Of a stretch of 64,000 bases of DNA, positions 34,201-44,760 are shown one piece after another. Made by a program: the position numbers and the translations under genes. Location: contig OX457038.1 in the NCBI GenBank assembly GCA_949752735.1, positions 19,404,512-19,468,511 of the forward strand, written 5' to 3'. The notes beneath the pieces are model-generated. The model searched no databases, had not been told where the DNA came from, and saw only the letters and a program-made list of their open reading frames with translations. This stretch comes from Lumbricus terrestris (taxonomy: Eukaryota > Annelida > Clitellata > Crassiclitellata > Lumbricidae). The stretch's first letter is position 1. Each line of letters opens with the position of its first letter.

Positions 34201-37200
34201 GGCTCCACTACAAGCGATTACCTTTGAAAAGAAATTACTTTTCAAAGAGTAAATTTGCTGACATTGCTAGCTTTGCACAAATACGACAAAACATTACTGA
34301 AGAAACCGTAAGAAAACAATCAATTCTTAGATGATCTCCTTAAATCAGAATAGAGAAGATGAAAATTATCATCAACTCACAGCCGACAAGAAATAGGCTT
34401 TCAAGCGAGGATTGAGTAGCTCCTGGTGCCTTAGATTGAAGAACTTAACAATCTCATTCACCAACTCTGAAAACAAAGGGTTTATATAATAATAATAGTG
34501 CAACTATTAATATTACTAATCACATAAAAAGCAATAATTATGATAAAATAAAATAGTATAATTTGAACCATATTTGTATTTAATCCATTATAATACATTT
34601 ATCTATCTATCTATATAGCGCCTATTCAATATAACTATTCAGAGGCGCTCCTGACCCAGGCACAGAAAAAGAGGAAAGCCTTGAGCAAAATTTTTATACA
34701 TTTTTATAAAATTTGTATAACGTCATGAACTAATATTTTATTTTTGCAAACAGATCATCACCAAAAGCACATCTGCCATATATACAGCAAAAATCTATTC
34801 TCTATATAATGTACTGGTTCCCAATGTTGGAACTCTCTCCCTACATATCTTCATTCCCAACTTAACACCAGATTATTTAAGCAAAAACTTCGCCTATGTC
34901 TACTTAAAACACTTCCTGATATTTAATAGTTATGATTTCTGCTTAGTGGTTTCGCCAAGCCCTTAGTTAAGTCATTAGTTAAGAGTTGTCTTTCTTGTTG
35001 ATTTAGCTGCATTGTACTCTATTTGTATAAGAGATAATTCAACCACAACAACTCTGAAAGTTTGAGCTGTGCAATAAAATTAATAGAATAGTTAATCTTA
35101 ATAATAATTTGCAATAAAAATTGCTTACGTCCACTGATCAGCCGCTTTGCATCCGTTCTGTTGTGGTAAATCATTTGATAATATGGATAAATTTCATCCA
35201 AAAACACAGAAGATAAGTTTAATGCCCACTCAGGCACAGTCATCTCATGCTCTTTCTGTAGAGAAACCACAATATAATGTCAGATTATAAATGAATCAAT
35301 GTTATCATGTGTAATATCGACAGACAAAAACATTTTCATTCCAAACATGAAACTCAACCATTGCAACAGTTATTTCTAAAATAAAACCAAACGCAAATTA
35401 AAATTTTCATTTGCAATATGATGACGAGCCTGTGAGAAGTTCCTCGCATGAAACCAGAAAATTTATTACATATAAAAATAAGTTGTATGCCAAACAAACA
35501 CACGTTCAACTTCAAAGTCATGATTGCAATCTTATAATAATTTCAAATATGGTACTATGGTAGCTATATCAGATTTTTCTTTATCAGAGTTGTGTGAGAA
35601 GATTTAAGCAGAGTGCAATTTCTGGTTGGCAGTAATGGAAGTTTGATATTCAAATTTAATTAAAAGTCAAAACTGAAAGCTAATGCAATAGCTGCAAGAT
35701 ATTAAAATATAATAGTTCACAAAAACAGCTATGCTTAAAATTGAGAATGATCATCAGTAAAAATATTACAAATGATGATGCTCCAATTACCTCACAGGTC
35801 ACAGCATCGAAGACATACTCGAGATCAAAGACGTTGCTGACATTGGTGCCAATCAGAGCCTCTACAGTCACCTTGAACGTCTGTATGAAATAAAAGTAAA
35901 ATTTTATAGATTGGAAAAATAAAAATCAGCCCAAACAATGGCAAATCAATTAATAATCATAACACTTCAAAATAAACTATAAATTACGATTGATTGACTT
36001 AAGTTGTTCAGAGGCAGCAGAGAACCAAGCTCAAAGGCTGCTGTCGAAATTAACACAATAATTTTACAAAGTTCAGGCTTTGGCCACGTAAACTAGATAA
36101 CATCAACACAATTTTTAAACCCAAGGCCGAGGCATCCTGGCAAAAATAAAGTATGCAAATGATGATAGACATCTTCTGATACCTGCCGCAAAGTGCTGGA
36201 CAGTCAAAATCTGAGATCGAGCATCTAGTGATATGGACTGATACATGCAATCTCACACTGAATAACGGTAAGATCCAACACAATGAATATGAAAGTTCTG
36301 ATGAAAATAAATATATACCAACTGTTGTGAATCATAACAGCGTATCTGACAAAAATCATAAGTTCCAACTAACTTTTTTCTGCTCAAAGTAGCTCTGGAC
36401 TTCTGGACTGTTTAACGTCTCATTCCAAAGAACATCCAGAGCTGGACAAGCTGACAAAAACTGCGAAGCAATAAAAAATCACTTAATCAATGCCCATCAT
36501 CCTCATGTCATAAGCTGCTTACAATATAGCAACACCCAAAACACTCAGTGTTCAGACTGGTAATCTGAGCTCAAATTTCAATAAGAACCTTTTCCATGTT
36601 TATTTGCAATAAAATAAACATTGATTTAAACACATAAACAGCAAACTAATATTTTTAAACATATAAACGGCACTGTTCATTCAACAATAAATATCGTTCA
36701 AAAATATTCATATTACGCCCAAATTAGCACTAAAATTATGCAAACAAATTAATCCTGTCATGACGTACTTAAGAGAGAACTGAGCATCTACCAACCGGAT
36801 CGTGGTCAGCTGGTTTAGTATGAACTGGAATGGGTTGCCAAAGTATGTCCGGATTCCACTTTTCCACTGGAGGGTAAAGTCCAGCAAGCAAAGATGACGC
36901 ACTCATGAGAGATCGGTCAGTATCAAGGCTCTGGACGTAGATCTCTTGCGCAACGTATGTCTCGTTCAGATATCCATTGTATCTCTGACGTAGGAACCGA
37001 CCCAACTCATACTCTGCCTCTATTCCTTTCTGAAATAAACATCACAACCCTCATTCCTTTATAACATATATGTATGTCCGCATATCTAATAAAAATACAG
37101 GAAAATATTTTAGTTATAAAATTACAATTACTGACAGTAATGAGTGACCTGAATATCATTGTTTCTTTTTGAAAAGAACAAAGAGCTCTCCACAGCTTTT

Positions 37201-39430
37201 CACCTAACGCAATAATAATCCATCAAGCGACAAATTTAAGACTTTTTTCACGCAATGATTCAGGAAAGGTAGTCAAACAGGTTCAAACTAGTTAACTAAC
37301 ATCAATGACAAATTTAACCAAAACTGCCCACATAGCGCACATTTTTCCTATTTCATTGCTGCCAACCAGAAATTGCACTCTGCTACAGAACAGCAGTGCA
37401 AAAAGTCTCCAACAAAGCCAGAAATTTCTCCAACAGAGCCAGAAATTCTGAGCCCATCATTGCTACTATCGTCGTTACTAGATAATAGCAGATATAATTA
37501 GACAGACTTTTATGTGCACAATTAAAATACAGTCCGAAAGGCATACATACACAATTACACATGCGACAACCTCACAATGTTCAATGAGATTCTTTAATTC
37601 ACAATTGTTCTCTAATATCATTCACTATTTAGTATAGAAAGAAGAAATGCTAGAAACCTATACTGCTGAGGAAGGCAAATAAATGCATCAATAGAGAAAG
37701 GATCAAATATGTTACAGGATCTTACACAAAACATAATAAAATACCAAAATAGGAAACTCATAAACTAAATATTCAGCTCGTTAAATACCTTCGTCAGCTG
37801 CCCAAAACCTTGAAGCCAAGCGCTTTCCTTGAATAGATCGTTAGGATAAGTACTCAGTGGACTTCGTAATCCACTGTTGAAAACCTTCACATCATGACAA
37901 TATAAGCTGGTTATTAGATGTGCAAAACTAAGCAAATAAATATGCAAAGGTCCAAAATACAGAATATCACACTTTTTACTTTCTAATATAATCAACTCAC
38001 AACTGACTCGTGAATCTCTGTAACCTGATGTGCAAGACGCGCACAATCTTCACGCCCTCTTTGTTTAAACAACAATGGATTTTACCCATAGATCACAATT
38101 GCAGTAAACGCATGGGCAGTGGCTTCAATCAGTCCAGTGATGACCGATCACAATAATAAAAATATGGCCGCCTCAGACACAGATAGAATAGAGTGGAGTA
38201 GAAGCAAATGATGGCTCGGTAGCAAGTAAACATTATGGCTGTCACAGATAGGAGCAAAATGGAGCAGCCTGACCTATGGCGATCTATAGCCCAATGTTTT
38301 CGCGAAAGTAGGGAAGTCAAAATACCATGAAAAGGTATATTTTCAGAAATATTAATGATACGCTTAAATAAGCTAAAGAACACAAAAAATCGATTGACCT
38401 TAACACATTGGTCGCCAGCTACAAGATATCTTGTGGTTAAAAAGCCTCCCGCACACGCAAGAGCTCTACGATAATTTTTTTATCTCGTAGTTAAAATACA
38501 TAGCAATATATGGAAACACTGACGCACGCTCAATAATTTGCATGGGAACTAAGGCAGGGGCGTGTGTGGTGGAGTAAGGGCAAAATGGGGGGAGTGGCAT
38601 AGTAAGAATGGCAATAATAATTACCACATCGAATTTTGAAATGCCAATACGTCGTCCCCTCCCCCCTCACCTCGTCCGAACTCCGCTCCACCCACCTCAC
38701 ACCACAAAATATTTACTTATAAAATTCATTGCAAAAATAATGTTTCACTTTGTTTTCATTCCTCCCCACTGCACCCCACCCCGGTCTCATCCCACTAAAC
38801 CCACCTCTACGCCCTACCCCGCTTAGCCCTATTCAACGTGGGCTATCGATCGACGTAGATCAGGTCGCTCTATCCTGCTCTTATCTGTGACGGCCATAAT
38901 GTTTACTTGCTACCGAGTCGTCATTTACCTCTACCATTTGATGCAAAATGAACGTCGGTAATCCATCGTTTTAGCACCAAATAAAGCATCGGTGTTTTTC
39001 ATACAATACAATACAATTAGTCATTTATACCGCGCTTTAACACAACAAGTCTTGCACAAGAGCGCGCTTCACTACAGATAAAAAAGACATCAAGACATTA
39101 ATCATTTTTATCAATCCAACTTCCATTTAAGCAAGAATTTGTTTGATCAGTCCAACGTTTAATTGAGCAACAATCATTTTTCATCAATCCAACTTCCATT
39201 TAAACAAAAAATCACCAATCCAGCGTCGTCGTGGACAGTTGCAGACGCAACAGCTGGCGTGGCCCTCGCTTCAACGTGCAAATAAATAAGATCCAAAAAC
39301 AACATGCTACTGTCGTACTTACTACGATAAGAAACCTCAGTTGTGATTCGTCTTGCGCTGCCGAGGACAACAAAAGCATCAGAAGGAAAGAAAGAATTTT
39401 AATCCAACCTAATTTAAGCGTTCGACCCAT
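31209..39430 (-). CDS. Lysosomal acid phosphatase (ACP2)-like membrane protein, catalytic histidines replaced; 438 aa
   Basis: Ten exons: 39323-39430, 37789-37884, 36796-37029, 36374-36460, 35791-35880, 35129-35255, 34381-34466, 32599-32770, 31805-31915, 31209-31414. They total 1317 nt with all phases consistent; an in-frame TGA precedes the ATG. Order: signal peptide (ILSFLLMLLLSSAA), LRFLIVVFNSGLRSPLSTYP, WLQGFGQLTKKGIEAEYELG, EIYVQSLDTDRSLMSAS, PDILWQPIPVHT, LKAYFLSADDRLIRSLLSGL then DVYN, DCDSNCPLDAF, one membrane helix (SMLITTVSVVCILAILICIC) and a basic tail with YAVM, a YxxPhi sorting motif comparable to the tyrosine signal of human ACP2. Against histidine acid phosphatases, the RHGxRxP nucleophile site reads NSGLRSP and the SAHD site reads SADD, in gap-free context, so phosphohydrolase activity is probably lost. 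The STD-x-DR arginine is kept. About seven N-x-S/T sites indicate a luminal glycoprotein. Human ACP2 is 423 aa. Confidence 0.92.
33095..33475. repeat. Pair of direct repeats about 65 bp long, 318 bp apart
   Basis: GCAGCTGCAACTTCAGC(C/T)T followed by ACAAGCTGAGCAAA occurs near 33099 and again near 33417, in the intron between exons 7 and 8 of the acid phosphatase-like gene. Confidence 0.75.
34600..34652 (-). repeat. LINE 3'-tail fragment with ATCT tract
   Basis: TATATAGCGCCTATTCAATA followed by TTCAGAGGCGCTCCTGA is the reverse complement of the LINE tail; the tail repeat here is (ATCT)n. Confidence 0.6.
34790..34925 (+). mobile_element. LINE ORF2 C-terminal remnant
   Basis: A frame reads QCWNSLPTYLHSQLNTRLFK, then LRLCLLKTLPDI and a stop. 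The WNSLP ... FK-x-x-L pattern is the C-terminal signature of L2/CR1/jockey-type reverse transcriptases. It lies in an intron of the acid phosphatase-like gene. Confidence 0.7.
38197..38934. mobile_element. Foldback element with arms of about 100 bp
   Basis: 38197-38297 and 38834-38934 are inverted copies, about 85-90% alike by eye (CTCGGTAGCAAGTAAACATT, GTCACAGATA, ATCTATAGCCCA). The CTCGGTAGCAAGTAA core also occurs in the element at 25706. The interior includes a C-rich stretch at 38650-38825. No clear target duplication was identified. It lies in intron 1 of the acid phosphatase-like gene. Confidence 0.8.
39102..39222 (+). repeat. Minisatellite copies ATCAATCCAACTTCCATTTAA
   Basis: Two close copies (39110, 39183) and degenerate copies between and after them. 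The unit is close to the one inside the element at 3598 (ATCAATCCAGCTTCTATTTC) and, reversed, to that at 25706. Confidence 0.7.
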
Positions 39431-40806
39431 TATATCGCTTAATCCTCAGCGTTAATGACATTCATTCACCCGACCTATAAAATATCGCGCTGACCTGGAA
39501 ACGCTGTCGACAACTCGCTGTTCAGCCACGAGCACTGCAATGAAACAGCGTTGTCCCAAGGGTAACGCTCAGAAATTAAGGACGCGATCTAGAGAGTTCC
39601 TCCAAAGACCTTCCTCTCCGTCGCGCGTCACAGTGTGTCGCGTTGTGCAACTTGTGCAATGTTTAAGTCACATTTTTACAGCTAGGGCCTACAGGACGGC
39701 TCTATGTTGGCAGGGCCAGTCCCTTAAGCCTGTAGAGAGGAGGACGGCGACATTAACAATCATTGATTTTTTTTTTTTTTTTCAATTATTTACGTAATTT
39801 TCTACACTCATCCTATAAGATGGATTCAATTGTTATGGACATAAACAATTTTAGGTAGCCTATAATTGTGTTTCATTTGTTGAACTAATTTGTGTACCTG
39901 ATAGCGGTGTGTCTATCAGTTTTGTTGCCAATTAAACGAATATAATAATAATAAATTGATATGACACAATGTCTTTAAACAACATGCGAGATAAAGACCA
40001 ACCGAGTTTAAAATGTACAGGTACCGACGTCTGTCTGAGACTGTCTCTTTATTATGCCTACCTTTGAAGACCGGTCTTTTTATTACTTCACGGCGCAGTA
40101 GGCCTATATGTTATAAAACATCAAATGTATAGACTAACTATACATTAAAATTCACCATCACCAAGATGTTCATCGAGATCAGAGGCTTCCAAATTACATG
40201 GTCCGCAGACCAAGAGGATATGGCAAGATCTTTGACTGTGAGAAAATAGTGGCGTAACAACGCCATTCATTTGGTTCTCACATCCCATGATGGTGGTAGT
40301 GTGGTGGAACTTGGTTGGAATTGGGGTAGGATAGCTTACAGAGTTCGATTTTCAGTCATGAATAGAAAGTAGCAAAGCATAGGTCTCAATGATGAATGCT
40401 TCATGATACACGATACACAGGTCCATAGACATAGGCTATGTAGGCCTATAGTGCCTGCGTATAGAACTTTAAGGGCGATTCATGCGTTGGATTAATTAAT
40501 TATTTGACTCGCGAGCATTCAGCTGTGTATAAAGATTAAAGTAACGTTCAATTTGATTTCACACCAATTCAATTTGTTCTTAAGATGCAAATGTCAGTGC
40601 TGATAGATGTGCCGACAACTTCCAAGGAGAGAGATGACATATTAAACATTACTTTACTGGAAACCTGAAAGTTACTATAGAGGGTGGTTGTGCTTCTCAG
40701 CTTAACTAAACAGACCATAATTATATATATTGCAGTATATATTGCGTAATCATATACTGCAGTTTTAAACAGCAACCTTACTATTTAGTATTTTCACTCT
40801 TTAGTC
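39431..40806. other. Region upstream of the acid phosphatase-like gene, no gene seen
   Basis: Presumably contains the promoter of the acid phosphatase-like gene near 39430-39600. A plus-strand ORF at 39540-39797 ends in a T-run and has no recognisable domain. Confidence 0.4.
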
Positions 40807-40808
40807 TA

Positions 40809-42207
40809 CAGGGTGGCTCAAAAAAAAACGTACCACCGGGGAAAATGCGATATCTTCGCCGCCGATTGAACTTTTTCTGCGAAAATATCCCAATTTGTAG
40901 GAGAATGAATTTCCAACAATCCCTGAAAGTTTCATTTGAAACTTTTCATGTTTGCAAAAGTTACAGCTGTTCAAACTTAAAATTTCGTTTTTTCAAATAT
41001 CAGCGGAAAATTTACGTCACTTGTAGATTTCCATGTCATATGATATCACTTTTCCCTACGACCTCAGCATTCGGTTTTGCAGTTTATTGTAAGGTATAAT
41101 GAGAGTGTCCACTCTCTGCCTTAACACAAGCTCAAATTCTTTTTGTGAAGCTTAGTATGGCCTTGTTGGTCGGGTCCTGCGGCAACGGACCCCACATTAG
41201 CAGCAAGACTTGCTTCAGCTGGCCAATGTTCTCCAACTTGGGATTAAATGTCTTGCAGCGTTCCAGCATAGCTCCCCAGACGTGATAATCAAGAGGGCTG
41301 AGGTCGAGTTTGTTAGTCATCTTTGCCAATGCATTTACTTCAGTTGATGTCAATAAGGTAGCGCCATCATAATCAACCTTGCCGTGCGAGCAAGCAGGCG
41401 CACTGTCCTGCTGCATAATAAAACCAGATGTTAGAGCATACCTGGTCTTCAATGAGTCTGGGTAAGCGAGTTCAATGATGAGTTTGACATCTAACCTACT
41501 GAATGGGATTAATTGCAGTCTTTTCTTGCAGCCGCAACACACGCCGGCATATCTGATGCCGAAACCACGATTTGCTTTGCAAACTTGACCTTTCGATTAC
41601 CAAGCGAATTTCGTGAAAATCGCGCTTTTTCCGTCAGATCAAGCGACCACTTCCTGCCTCTCTTCTGACATCTGATCTTCGTTACATAAACACGTTTGCA
41701 GATAGTCTTCAATGTGCTCAGGCTCCACTTTTCACTGGGTATTTTGCTATGATCACGCGATGTCTCAGTCTCTGTTCATGCAAAGTCCGAGTTCCCATTT
41801 TATCTTTTGCAGAAACTTTGCCCATGACGTTCATTGTTTGGGTTCACCAATTGAGACCTTAATCTATAAAATATCACCAAATACCAGCAGATTGCTTCAT
41901 AAACAGCTTCTTTACAGCTCATAGTGAGGTCGTATGACATCATCATCAATGTGTGTGTGTTGTAATTTGCCAAACATCCTAATGAAATCACTTGTATTGG
42001 AGCATGATTCTCCGGATAATTGAAAAAACGAAATTTTAAGTTTGAACAGCTGTAACTTTTGCAAACATGAAAAGTTTCAAATGAAACTTTCAGGGATTGT
42101 TGTATATTCATTCCCCTTCAAATTGTGAAATTTTCGCAGAAAAACACCAATCGGCTGCGAAGATATCGCATTTTCCCCGGTGGTACGTTTTTTTTTGAGC
42201 CACCCTG
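40809..42207 (-). mobile_element. Tc1/mariner element with 200-bp inverted repeats, decayed
   Basis: The element is bounded by CAGGGTGGCTC and GAGCCACCCTG with TA on both sides (40807-40808, 42208-42209). The first about 50 bp of each end are identical and similarity extends about 200 bp (to about 41010; from about 42008). Total length 1399 bp. Minus-strand frames at 41509-41712 and 41132-41542 hold transposase pieces. Confidence 0.9.
41132..41712 (-). pseudogene. Broken Tc1/mariner transposase
   Basis: The downstream frame (41132-41542) has IMQQDSAPACSHGK (second catalytic Asp context, usually QQDGAPAH) and LDLSPLDYHVWGAMLERC (third catalytic Asp context), then PTNKAILSFTKRI. The upstream frame (41509-41712) holds an N-terminal part in another phase. 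The frameshift and substitutions indicate it is inactive. Confidence 0.85.
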
Positions 42208-42213
42208 TAGATC

Positions 42214-42735
42214 AGTGCTGTCCAAACCTTTTCGTGGGCCACAGAAGCAATATTCTTGAAGCCAAGGGCCGCAATAAGCTCAAAAGCAATGACAAAAATT
42301 TACTGACAATTTTCAACTGTTTTATTAAATTATTATAATGTATAAATGAACAGTGGATATTATCATGAATAGCCTACACGATGCTCGATTATAGATAAGC
42401 ACCAAAATTATTAGGTACGCTCAGCTGGATTTTAAGTTTGTCGCCCAGCCTGGCAGCCATGCACGGTCTGGCAAACTCATCTCTTCATTTCGTCTCCAAG
42501 TTACAGTTTTTTTGTTCATCTCCACCCTGTGGCAGAACCGAAACCAGAGTCATCAGCTGAGAATGAGCAAAGGACATCGCCATTCATCAGTTCTGTTCAT
42601 GGTTTCCCTTCAACCATCAGGACTCCAATTGGACAATCTCTCTAAAGGAACTGCTAGCCTACATACAGATGTGCTTAAACGCTGAAGGCTGCACATCTCA
42701 GAAACTGACTAGAAGTGAACGGTTTGGACAATATA
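42214..42735. mobile_element. Possible decayed hAT element beside the mariner
   Basis: CAGTGCTGTCCAAACCTTTT with GTGGGCCACAGAAGC resembles the start of many animal hAT MITEs. GGTTTGGACA near 42721 could be part of the opposite end. No target duplication was found. Confidence 0.4.
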
Positions 42736-43566
42736 ATAGGCTATTCGAGGTCAGTTCAGCTGAGTACAACGATAAAAATTGTTCAAAACAATTTGTCAGT
42801 CATTTGATAGACTACGGAAGCGTAACCATGAGATAGAAAGAGGATAGTAGTAGTCAAATTGGCTTTTCCGGTGGCTTTTCAAACCCCAGAAACCATTACA
42901 ATATCAATAAAAAAACGTCAAATTCAACTAGACTTTATCCTTCACTTTATTTTATACACAGTGGAAGAATTTAGCATGCTCTGGTGGGCCACCTCAAATC
43001 AAGCTCATTTTGCACAAAAGATCCTGAACTGACACCCAAGAGACAAATCACTGAAGCAGTTGCAGCAGGGATGCAACTCAATTTAATTCCTCTTCAACCA
43101 TTCAAGTATACACCATAAAAGAAATTAGTATGGCAGACAAGGTATTTTGAACAACTTTTCATCCACATAAACTGGACATGTACCAAGTTCTGCAACCAAA
43201 GAATAGGAACCCATCTCACACTCAAAGTATGTTTGCCACCCTGTAGTGGTATGTCTGTGCAATAACTAGCTATCTTCAGTGAAAAATGGGATACACTTTT
43301 CATCACTCTTTCAGGTGTACTAACATATTCACATATAACCAGTACTTTCCAATATTCAGACCTCACTTCAGCTTAGTCAAGTCTTCAGTACCTACAAAAC
43401 TTTACTAAACTGATCGTTCACCTAGTCTTATCACAAATATCTGGATTTGAGTGCACACTTTTAATCAGTGCTGGTAATTAATCAGCTGACAGTTTACGCA
43501 ACCCCAGAAGCATTGTAAGAGCACCACTCACAAGTAAGCCTACTGGTCATTGGATCATCCCACTAC
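42736..43566. other. Intergenic stretch, no gene seen
   Basis: AT-rich sequence with short unsupported ORFs. Confidence 0.4.
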
Positions 43567-43722
43567 TAAACAAATCATTGCGTGTTCCTCTGAACATTCA
43601 CAATTCTTTATTTGCAACTCCCATCTACACATACAACAGTCTCTCCAAGTTCCTTGCAAGCAGCGTTATTTTAGTTCCAGCATTCAACTGTTTCCTCTTC
43701 TTGCTTTATTCCACTGTTTTCA
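43567..43722 (-). pseudogene. Duplicated fragment of CAND1 exon 18 and intron 17
   Basis: The segment matches 48793-48955 over most of its length, including ATTGCGTGTTCC, ACATTCACAATTCTTTAT and CTCCAAGTTCCTTGCAAGCA. The source covers the 5' end of CAND1 exon 18 and its upstream intron, so this is a DNA-level duplication, not a processed copy. Indels disrupt the reading frame. Confidence 0.85.
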
Positions 43723-44692
43723 TCTGAAAAACCACTAGAGTCCATTTTTGACATCTCTCAGTTAACTATGCCCTGTGATACCTAATACTACATATTGCAA
43801 TGCCTCTTTCGGGAAAGCCACGTCATTTGAGTTACAATGACAATAAAATATAGCTTTAATCCCAAAAGAAATCATAGAGTCCCAGGGCTTCAGTGTTTTG
43901 TCATGAACTACAAATACGCACGGCAGAAAATATTTGCCATAAATTTTAATTCTGTTTTTAGTTCAATACCAGCAACTATGATGATTATTTTGATTTTTTT
44001 AAGCTTTGCAATTATTCAAGAAAAATTATAATATGCTATCAATGCAGGGTGCAACGTGAAGAAATCAACACATACAGCACCATTTAAACCTTTATAATGT
44101 GGCACCATATTATATTAAACTTATAATTATCTTCAAAGCATGTTATAAAGACATAGCAGTCATATAAGACCAAATTTAATTTTAAGCTTTAATTAAAACA
44201 CTTGTAGATTTTCAAAGTTCGTATTGTGAATATCTCAAAAACTCGTAAAAATGGACTATAGTGGTTCTTCTAATGAAGGTTACATTTGTTTTAGTTGGAT
44301 TGGATAAATTCTCACGACAGTTAGCAGACCCTAAAACTGAAAAATTGACACCGTGAAAGTAAAAGCCAGACTCCTGCAAAAGTCAACAATATGTTAACAG
44401 GAATTTCTCATAGAAAGTAAAACCAAAGCAGAAGAACTGAAAATGGCTTTCTCAACAGAGCGAGATAAACTAACAACTGCAATAAAATTCAATATGAACA
44501 GCAACAATGGCTCATCACCCAGAAACATTAAGTTTTAAACATCGTTGTCTCTAACAGTCCAGTTATAACAGCATGAAAGCATTAAAAGGTTCTGTGTGCA
44601 AGACAATATAACACAATGAAACTGGAGTGGTTTTTGTTTTAAATTCGGCTACAGAGTTCACAGGCCACAGAACTTGCAAGCAATGTTCACTA
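43723..44692. other. Region 3' of CAND1, no gene seen
   Basis: Likely contains CAND1 3' UTR and downstream sequence. No further coding signal was recognised. Confidence 0.4.
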
Positions 44693-44698
44693 TTTATT
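44693..44698 (-). terminator. Candidate CAND1 polyadenylation signal AATAAA
   Basis: AATAAA on the minus strand, 63 nt after the CAND1 stop codon. A short 3' UTR would follow; other signals further downstream are possible. Confidence 0.35.
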
Positions 44699-44760
44699 TA
44701 GCACATTGGGAAACATCTGTTGGTCAGTGACCTAGCCATTGGTAATATCCATTCATCCAT

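Noticed and set aside
39540..39797. Plus-strand ORF of 85 codons starting MKQRCPKGNAQ
   Set aside because: No domain, ends in a poly-T run, and lies in the presumed upstream region of the acid phosphatase-like gene; no splice or codon evidence.
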